NCBI RefSeq assembly: GCF_900113905.1
Contig: NZ_FORC01000002.1
Coordinates: forward strand, 916,772-980,771
Direction of reading: 5' to 3'
DNA length: 64,000 nt
DNA from: Phytopseudomonas argentinensis
GTDB taxonomy: Bacteria > Pseudomonadota > Gammaproteobacteria > Pseudomonadales > Pseudomonadaceae
The notes under the pieces were generated by a model. It was not told the origin of the DNA, made no database searches, and saw nothing but the letters and a program-made list of their open reading frames with translations. The translations under genes were made by a program, and so were the position numbers. Each line of letters begins with the position of its first letter. Position 1 is the stretch's first letter. This document shows, piece by piece, positions 58,250-64,000 of the stretch.

Positions 58250-58434
58250 TGCCGGGCAGCGTTCGAGCCGGCGCAACGCTGTGTTGCGCGGCAGGTGGAT
58301 TCTGCGCTCGAACGAGGCCCCGTAACCTTGCTTCACCCAGGCCGCCAGTTGGTGACGCCAGGGCTCCGTCGGGCATCCCACCCGTTTCCTGTTCCGACGA
58401 GCCGCCGTGCAGGTCGGCTTATCGCGAGGTAATC

Positions 58435-59649
58435 ATGAGTACATCCACGTCCAACCGGTCGCACAGCCTCTCGCCAGCGCTGGTGCTGCTGTTCGCCTTC
58501 TGCTGCGGCGCCATCGTCGCCAACCTCTACTACGCCCAGCCAATCGTCGAGCTGATCGCGCCTGCTGTGGGGCTATCGATGCATCAGGCCAGCCTGATCG
58601 TCTCGCTGACCCAGATCGGCTATGCCGTCGGCCTGCTGTTTCTGGTGCCGCTGGCCGACCTGCTGGAGAGTCGCCGGCTGATGCTGCTGACCACCCTGGC
58701 GGCGATGGTCTGCCTGCTGGCAGCTGGGTTTTCCACGTCGCCGGGGCTGTTTCTTGGCCTGTCGCTGCTGGTCGGCTTGAGTTCGGTGTCAGTGCAGATG
58801 CTGATTCCCCTGGCTGCTCACCTGGCACCGGAAGCGACCCGTGGCCGCGTGGTGGGCAACATCATGGCCGGCCTGCTGCTGGGCATCCTGCTGGCACGGC
58901 CGGTGGCCAGCCTGATCGCCGAATACTTCGGCTGGCGTGCGGTGTACGTCATGGCGGCGACGCTGATGCTCGGCATCGTGCTGGTGATCGCCACCACCAT
59001 TCCCCGCCATGTGCCGGATAACCGTGGCCATTACGGCCATCTGCTGCTGTCGCTGCTGGGCCTGCTGCGCCGCTATTCGACGCTGCGCCAGCGGGCGCTG
59101 TACCAGGGGCTGATGTTCGCCTCGTTCAGCCTGTTCTGGACCGTGGCGCCGATGGAGTTGGTGCGTCATTACGGCTTCACCCAGACCCACGTCGCGTTGT
59201 TCGCCCTGGTCGGGGCCATTGGTGCCATCGCCGCGCCGATTGCCGGGCGCCTGGCCGATGCCGGTCATACCCGGCGTGCCACCCTGGTGGCCCTGGTGCT
59301 GGCGCCGCTGGCCTTCGCGCTGACCCTGGCCGGCCCCTTGGCTGTCGTGCTTGGCCTGGTGCTGTGCGCGGTGCTGCTGGATTTCGCCGTGCAACTGAAC
59401 ATGGTGCTCGGTCAGCGCGACGTCTACGCGCTGGAGCAGAACAGCCGCGCGCGCCTCAACGCCCTGTACATGACCAGCATCTTTATCGGTGGTGCCAGCG
59501 GCTCGGCCATCGCCAGCCCGATCTACGAAACCTTCGGTTGGCAGGGCGCGGCGCTGACCGGTGCGGCGTTTCCCGCTCTGGCGCTGCTTCTGGCCTTGTG
59601 GTTCGGGCGCAGGGCGACCGGCGAGCAGCGCTTGGCTGACGGTAAGTAA
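58435..59649 (+). CDS. MFS-family exporter
   Basis: This 404-residue inner-membrane transporter has twelve predicted helices. Signatures are LYYAQPIVELIAP near the N terminus, PLADLLESRRLMLL in the 2-3 loop (motif A) and PIAGRLADAGHTRRATLV in the middle loop (second motif A). It resembles the YdhP/YnfM/sugar-efflux group of MFS proteins. The start is the ATG at 58435, after GAGGTAATC; an in-frame run upstream to 58249 overlaps the LysR stop and is not used. Substrate unknown. Confidence 0.85.
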   Translation: MSTSTSNRSHSLSPALVLLFAFCCGAIVANLYYAQPIVELIAPAVGLSMHQASLIVSLTQIGYAVGLLFLVPLADLLESRRLMLLTTLAAMVCLLAAGFSTSPGLFLGLSLLVGLSSVSVQMLIPLAAHLAPEATRGRVVGNIMAGLLLGILLARPVASLIAEYFGWRAVYVMAATLMLGIVLVIATTIPRHVPDNRGHYGHLLLSLLGLLRRYSTLRQRALYQGLMFASFSLFWTVAPMELVRHYGFTQTHVALFALVGAIGAIAAPIAGRLADAGHTRRATLVALVLAPLAFALTLAGPLAVVLGLVLCAVLLDFAVQLNMVLGQRDVYALEQNSRARLNALYMTSIFIGGASGSAIASPIYETFGWQGAALTGAAFPALALLLALWFGRRATGEQRLADGK

Positions 59650-59870
59650 GACACTGGAACGGTGCGCTGGCGCGCCGCTTCGATCGGCCAATGTGCCGGC
59701 CGCCGAGGAACCCGGCCGATCTGCTGCGGTCTTTCAGCAGTCGGCCAAACCGGTGGAAGGCATGGCGTTGCGCCATTTGCGCGCCCCCTGCACATCGGTA
59801 CAACAATTCGCCTGGCCGACATTCGCGCGCTGAGTCGCAATGTGTTCCACCGCCGAGTGAAGATGTTTTT

Positions 59871-60539
59871 ATGTCCCTAGCCCGTCCCTTTTCTGCCTGC
59901 TTTTCCCTGCCGCCGTTTCGCGTGCTGGGGACTTGCGTTCTATCCGGCCTGCTGCTGATCGCCGCGCCGGCCCACGCCCAACAGGCCAGCGACAACGTGC
60001 GCTGGGTCAGTGACAGCCTCAATACCTACGTGCGCAGCGGCCCGACCGAGGGCTATCGCATCGTCGGCACCCTGAGTTCCGGCACCCGCGTGCAACTGCT
60101 GCGCACCCAGGGCGACTACAGCCAGGTGCGTGGCGAGAGCGGCGACGCGGTGTGGATCCCCAACCGCGACCTGCAGGAGGTGCCCGGCCAGGCCGAGCGG
60201 CTGCCGGCGCTGGAGCAGAAGGTTACCGAGCTGAGCACCGAGCTCAAGAACATCAACGAGACCTGGGAAACCCGTGTGCAGGGCATGCAGGAGACGCTGG
60301 AGACTCGCAAGAAACTGATCGACGAACTCGAAGCCAACCGCAGCGCCCTGGATATCGAACTCAACCAGGCCCGTTCGGAGCTGCGTGAGGCCCAGGCCCA
60401 ACTGGGCGACGAGCAGAAGCAGGTGCTGATGCGCTACATGGTCTACGGTGGCAGCATCGCCGGTGTCGGCTTGCTGGCGGGGTTGATCCTGCCAACCATG
60501 TTCCGCCTGCGCCGCAAGCGTAACGATCAGTGGGTCTGA
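59871..60539 (+). CDS. SH3-domain/coiled-coil membrane protein (TIGR04211, YgiM type)
   Basis: This 222-residue protein has a signal peptide (ending AHAQ, about 36), a bacterial SH3 domain (about 40-105, VRWVSDSLNTYVRSGPTEGYRIVGTLSSG), a long coiled coil (about 110-185, EQKVTELSTELKNINETWETRVQGMQE) and a C-terminal transmembrane helix (YGGSIAGVGLLAGLIL) with a basic tail. This layout is that of the TIGR04211/YgiM proteins, thought to be envelope proteins of unknown role. The start is the ATG at 59871. Monocistronic. Confidence 0.87.
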   Translation: MSLARPFSACFSLPPFRVLGTCVLSGLLLIAAPAHAQQASDNVRWVSDSLNTYVRSGPTEGYRIVGTLSSGTRVQLLRTQGDYSQVRGESGDAVWIPNRDLQEVPGQAERLPALEQKVTELSTELKNINETWETRVQGMQETLETRKKLIDELEANRSALDIELNQARSELREAQAQLGDEQKQVLMRYMVYGGSIAGVGLLAGLILPTMFRLRRKRNDQWV

Positions 60540-60627
60540 GTCGGCCGGCTTTTTAGAGATTCACGCTTCGCCTTTGCTCTGCAGGGGCGAAAGGTGCAGC
60601 GGATATCCGCTGCCATTTTTGTGGGAC

Positions 60628-60676
60628 TGTGGGAGCGGCGGGGACGCCCAGTCCATGCCCGCGAAAAACTGGGTCA
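60628..60676. repeat. Dispersed repeat, copy 2
   Basis: TGTGGGAGCGGCGGGGACGC followed by CCAGTCCATGCCCGCG is a close relative of the element at 50385-50437. It contains CCCAGT with its complement ACTGGG, so it can fold. It lies 89 bp after the SH3 gene stop in a 268 bp gap that holds nothing else I recognise. Confidence 0.75.
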
Positions 60677-60807
60677 TCGACTGGCAGTTCCTGCCCACTC
60701 GCGCAAATGGGTAAAGCTTATAGATGGGAGTTCGCCCGCATGGCGCGCTCCCACATTTCTACATCCCACATCATTGGGCGCTCCTCGGCATTGAACAGCG
60801 CAGCGCC

Positions 60808-61707
60808 TCAGTGCACCTCAGCGGCCACCGCCGCCCGAATCGCCTCGAGCAGCATCATGCAGGCCGGGTTGTCGTTATTGCTGCGCCAGGTCAGGTGCAG
60901 TTCGCTTTGAATCCCTTCGCCCAGATCGATCTCGCGGAATGTCACCTCCTTGAACACCACGTTGGTGGCGCAGCGCGGCACCAGGGCCAGGCCCATGCCG
61001 GCGTTGACCAGGGCCAGGATGGTCAGCGACGAGCCCAGCCACTGCACGTATTCGGGCGCCACCCCGGCAGAGCGGAACATGCCGGTCAGCAGCTCGTTGA
61101 ACGGCGGGTAGGCGGCGTGGGAGTACATCAGAAAGGGCGCGCCATCCAGGCTCCTGACGCCAATCTGCTCAACTCTGGCCAGCGGGTGCCCGCTGGGAAT
61201 GGCCAGCACGAACGGTTCGCGCACCAGGCACTCGTTCTCGTAACCGGCCTGCAGCAACGGCTGGCGCACGATGCCCAGGTCGATGCGCCGGGTGCGCAGC
61301 GCCTCGTGCTGCTGATGGGTGTTCATCTCGCTCAGGGAAATCTTCACCTGGGGTTGATTGAGCCGCGCCTCGGCGATCACCCGGGGTAGGAATTCGTACA
61401 CCGCACTGCCCACGAAGCTGATGCTCACCGAGCCAATATCGCCCGCTGCGAAGCGCCGCGCCGAGGCCGCTGCCTGGTGGGCACGCTCCAGCAGGTTCTG
61501 CGCTTCGATGAAAAATGCCCGGCCAGCGGCGGTGAGCGCCACGCTGCGCGTGCTGCGGGTGAACAGCTCGACACCCAGGCTGTGCTCGAGCAGCTGGATC
61601 TGCCGGCTCAGCGGCGGCTGGGTCATGTTCAGCCGTTCGGCGGCGCGGCGAAAGTTGAGTTCGGTGGCGACGGTGGTGAAGCAGCGCAGCTGGGCGAGTT
61701 CGAACAT
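60808..61707 (-). CDS. LysR-family transcriptional regulator of the sugar-acid locus
   Basis: This 299-residue regulator starts MFELAQLRCFTTVATELNF, with the LysR helix-turn-helix (1-60, RRAAERLNMTQPPLSRQIQLLE) and an effector-binding domain (about 88-295). It is divergent from an MFS permease across about 105 bp, with a glucarate-dehydratase-like gene after the permease, so it probably controls sugar-acid uptake and breakdown. I chose the ATG at 61707; the long in-frame run upstream (to 62544) is antisense to the permease and is not coding. The effector is inferred, not seen. Confidence 0.87.
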   Translation of the reverse strand: MFELAQLRCFTTVATELNFRRAAERLNMTQPPLSRQIQLLEHSLGVELFTRSTRSVALTAAGRAFFIEAQNLLERAHQAAASARRFAAGDIGSVSISFVGSAVYEFLPRVIAEARLNQPQVKISLSEMNTHQQHEALRTRRIDLGIVRQPLLQAGYENECLVREPFVLAIPSGHPLARVEQIGVRSLDGAPFLMYSHAAYPPFNELLTGMFRSAGVAPEYVQWLGSSLTILALVNAGMGLALVPRCATNVVFKEVTFREIDLGEGIQSELHLTWRSNNDNPACMMLLEAIRAAVAAEVH

Positions 61708-61812
61708 TGATTTAATCCAGGTATCAATCGAATGCCAATATAGATTAGACGGGATCAATACCCGCGTACATGATCGGCGCATCCCACAAAAACAATGATC
61801 GGGAGTCGCCCA

Positions 61813-63168
61813 GTGAATAACGTCCCAAGTCCAGCCGACCCGCAGGTTGTTGCCCGCGCGGTCTCGAAAGTGAAACGCCACGTATTGCCACTCTTCGTGG
61901 TGATGTTCATCGTCAACTACATCGACCGGGTGAACATCGGCTTCGTCCGCAGCCACCTGGAAACCGACCTGGGCATTGGCGCCGCCGCTTATGGCCTGGG
62001 CGCGGGCCTGTTCTTCATCGGCTACGCGATGTTCGAAGTGCCCTCGAACATGCTGTTGCAGCGCTACGGCGCCAAGGTATGGCTGACCCGCATCATGTTC
62101 ACCTGGGGCATCGTCGCCACCGCGATGGCCTTCGTGCCCAACGAAACCTGGTTCTATATCCTGCGCTTTTTGCTCGGCGTCGCCGAGGCCGGCTTCTTTC
62201 CGGGCGTGGTGTACTACTTCACCAAGTGGCTGCCGGCTGGCGAACGTGGCAAGGCCATGGCCATCTTCCTCAGTGGCTCGGCCATCGCCTCGATCATTTC
62301 CGGTCCGCTGTCCGGCCTGCTGTTGCAGATCGACGGCCTGGGTATGAAGGGCTGGCAGTGGATGTTCTTCATCGAAGGCATGTTCTCGGTGGTGCTCTGC
62401 GGTTTCGTGTGGTTCTGGCTGGATTCGCTGCCCAAGGACGCCAAATGGCTGAGCCGCGAGGAAAGCCAGGCACTGACCGATTGCATCGACGAAGAGCAGC
62501 GTCAGCGCCAACTGGCAGCCGGCGAGACCGGCGCGGTCAAGCACTCGGCGTTAAGGCTGCTGCGTGACCCACAGATCATGCTGTTCTGCTTCCTGTACTT
62601 CTCCATCTCGCTGACCATCTACGGCTGCACCTTCTGGTTGCCGAGCATCATCCGCTCCATGGGCGGGCTGGATGACTTCCAGATCGGCCTGTTCAACTCG
62701 GTGCCGTGGATCATCTCGGTGGCGGCCATGTACGCCTTCGCGGCCCTGGCAGCGCGCTACAAGTGGCAACAGGCCTGGGCTTCGGCAGCGTTCGTGATCG
62801 CCGCATTCGGGCTGTTCATGTCCACCACTGGCGGGCCGATCTTCTCGTTCATCGCCATCTGCTTCGCGGCCATCGGCTTCAAGGCGGCGTCCTCGCTGTT
62901 CTGGCCAATTCCCCAGGCCTATCTGGATGCGCGCATCGCCGCGGCAGTGATTGCCCTGATCAATTCGGTGGGCAGCCTGGGCGGCTTCGTGGCGCCGGCC
63001 ACCTTCGGCTATCTCGAAGAGCACACTGGCTCCATCGAAGGCGGCCTGATCGGTCTGGCCGTGGTCTCGCTGATCGCCGGCATCCTGGTGTTCATGACCA
63101 AGACCAGCAAAGGCGCCAAGGGCAGCGGCAACGGCGTGAGCCCCAAGCCTGCCGCATCGCCAGCCTGA
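61813..63168 (+). CDS. MFS permease, anion:cation symporter (GudP/GarP-like sugar-acid uptake)
   Basis: This 451-residue inner-membrane transporter has twelve predicted helices and the ACS-family pattern: FIVNYIDRVNIGFVRSHLETDLG, GYAMFEVPSNMLLQRYGAKVWLTRIMFTWGIVA, and RFLLGVAEAGFFPGVVYYFTKWLP. It most likely imports glucarate, galactarate or a related acid. The start is GTG at 61813 with GGGAG at the right distance; the in-frame ATG at 61795 has no ribosome-binding site. It is divergent from a LysR regulator and followed after 59 bp by the dehydratase gene. Confidence 0.85.
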   Translation: MNNVPSPADPQVVARAVSKVKRHVLPLFVVMFIVNYIDRVNIGFVRSHLETDLGIGAAAYGLGAGLFFIGYAMFEVPSNMLLQRYGAKVWLTRIMFTWGIVATAMAFVPNETWFYILRFLLGVAEAGFFPGVVYYFTKWLPAGERGKAMAIFLSGSAIASIISGPLSGLLLQIDGLGMKGWQWMFFIEGMFSVVLCGFVWFWLDSLPKDAKWLSREESQALTDCIDEEQRQRQLAAGETGAVKHSALRLLRDPQIMLFCFLYFSISLTIYGCTFWLPSIIRSMGGLDDFQIGLFNSVPWIISVAAMYAFAALAARYKWQQAWASAAFVIAAFGLFMSTTGGPIFSFIAICFAAIGFKAASSLFWPIPQAYLDARIAAAVIALINSVGSLGGFVAPATFGYLEEHTGSIEGGLIGLAVVSLIAGILVFMTKTSKGAKGSGNGVSPKPAASPA

Positions 63169-63227
63169 AACGTACAGGCGCTGGCCTGGCCAGCGCAGCC
63201 ACTCTGTCAGCACAAGGAATTCGAAAG

Positions 63228-64000
63228 ATGAGGATCAAACAGGTACGCGTGACGCCGATTGCGTTCCGTGATGCGCCCTTGCTCAACGCCAGCGGTATCC
63301 ACGAGCCCTATGCCCTGCGTTCGATCATCGAGGTGGAAAGCGACAATGGCTTTATCGGCCTGGGCGAGAGCTACGGCGATGCGCCGGTGCTCAGCGTGCT
63401 GCAGGCCATGCAGGATTCGCTGGTCGGCCTCGACCCCTTCGACCTCAACGGTCTGCGCGCCCGGGTGGTGAAGACCGTGGCCGCGCTCAAGCCGGGCACC
63501 GCGGGCGCGGAACTGGCGCCGGGCTCGCACCCCAGCAAACAGGTGGCCAATGCCTATTCGGCTTTCGAAGTGGCCTTTCTCGATCTGCAAGCGCGTTCCC
63601 TGGGCATGCCACTGGTGGATCTGCTCGGCGGTGCGGTGCGTGACCGCGTGCCATTCAGCGCCTACCTGTTTCTCAAGTATGCCGAGCACGTGGGCTCGCC
63701 CTATAAGCCGGATCGCTGGGGGGAGGGCATCAGCCCCGAGCAGATCGTCGCCCAGGCGCGCACCATGATCGAGGAGAACGGCTTCAAGAGCATCAAGCTC
63801 AAGGCCGGCACCTTGCTCGGCCCCGAGCACGAAGTGGCCTGTATCAAGGCGCTGCGCCAGGCCTTTCCGGAGGCGCCGCTGCGTATCGACCCCAACGGCA
63901 ACTGGTCGGTGCAGACCTCGCTGCGCATGGCCGAGCTGATGGGTGATGACCTGGAATACTACGAAGACCCCTGCCCAGGCCTGGAGGGCATGGCCGAGGT
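63228..64000 (+). CDS. Glucarate-dehydratase-like enolase-superfamily enzyme (partial, runs off window)
   Basis: The first 257 residues of an enolase-superfamily dehydratase are in the window. The N-terminal capping domain starts MRIKQVRVTPIAFRDAPLL and has FIGLGESYGDAP. The barrel carries the KxK-type base in FKSIKLKAG and the first metal-ligand region RIDPNGNWSV, then YYEDPCPG with the next ligand. This is the glucarate/galactarate dehydratase group, although closeness to GudD itself cannot be settled from the fragment. ATG at 63228 has AAGGAA upstream. It follows the permease by 59 bp in the same unit. The C-terminal His/Asp catalytic part is beyond the window. Confidence 0.85.
   Translation, partial: MRIKQVRVTPIAFRDAPLLNASGIHEPYALRSIIEVESDNGFIGLGESYGDAPVLSVLQAMQDSLVGLDPFDLNGLRARVVKTVAALKPGTAGAELAPGSHPSKQVANAYSAFEVAFLDLQARSLGMPLVDLLGGAVRDRVPFSAYLFLKYAEHVGSPYKPDRWGEGISPEQIVAQARTMIEENGFKSIKLKAGTLLGPEHEVACIKALRQAFPEAPLRIDPNGNWSVQTSLRMAELMGDDLEYYEDPCPGLEGMAE

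Noticed and set aside
61708..62544. N-terminal extension of the LysR regulator at 60808-61707
   Set aside because: The extra 279 codons are antisense to the MFS permease; the LysR helix-turn-helix begins at the ATG at 61707.

Overview
The window is a piece of a Pseudomonas-type gammaproteobacterial chromosome. The base composition is high in G+C. The min genes (minC-minD-minE) and class Ia ribonucleotide reductase genes (nrdA-nrdB) are core genes whose products closely resemble those of pseudomonads. There are typical pseudomonad REP hairpins, an anthranilate dioxygenase operon with its AraC-type activator, and many LysR, Lrp, MerR, GNAT, EamA and MFS family genes. I see no rRNA, tRNA, CRISPR array, complete insertion sequence or prophage.

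Layout. 1-4.5 kb: antABC (anthranilate 1,2-dioxygenase, minus strand) with antR divergent. 4.5-6.0 kb: an Lrp-type regulator divergent from an EamA exporter. 6.0-21.8 kb: a minus-strand two-partner-secretion locus reading tpsB (outer-membrane pore), tpsA (a 4416-residue repeat-built adhesin) and a SapC-family gene. 22.6-36.6 kb: housekeeping and accessory genes, including the 23S rRNA hydroxylation factor rlhA, a YecA-like SEC-C protein, a BRO-N/helix-turn-helix divergent pair with a perfect operator-like palindrome, HDOD and GGDEF proteins, a Tat-exported SMP-30 lactonase, a two-helix ion channel with an unusual filter, methyltransferases and acetyltransferases. 36.6-44.4 kb: an accessory stretch with two lipoproteins, a TPR gene broken by an in-frame stop, a MerR regulator facing a class IV aminotransferase across a textbook MerR operator, a periplasmic binding protein, a 1.1 kb non-coding repeat cluster, and an AT-rich two-gene module (DUF3010-like protein plus Hanks-type Ser/Thr kinase). 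This stretch is bracketed by two copies of a ~76 bp segment that includes the nrdB terminator. 44.4-49.5 kb: nrdB, nrdA and a control region in which a sigma-70-like promoter, two NrdR-like boxes 31 bp apart and a DnaA box can be read. 49.5-54 kb: acid phosphatase lipoprotein, TonB-dependent siderophore receptor, a methyltransferase and rluA. 54-56.1 kb: minE, minD, minC. 56.3-60.5 kb: a P-loop ATPase/GNAT pair, a LysR regulator with an MFS exporter, and an SH3/coiled-coil membrane protein. 60.8-64 kb: a LysR regulator divergent from an MFS permease and a glucarate-dehydratase-like gene cut off by the window end.

How genes work together. antA, antB and antC overlap or nearly touch and make one enzyme that turns anthranilate into catechol; antR is the expected activator. 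tpsB, tpsA and sapC are packed within 15-43 bp of each other, so the SapC protein is probably co-produced with the adhesin and its secretion pore. The order resembles Haemophilus HMW loci, where an accessory glycosyltransferase gene accompanies the adhesin and pore. The end of the window is a sugar-acid uptake and dehydration unit (permease plus enolase-superfamily dehydratase) with its own LysR regulator.

The best candidates for something not yet described are the DUF3010-kinase pair next to nrdB, with its duplicated terminator flank, and the adhesin-pore-SapC operon. Both are inferences from sequence and gene order only.
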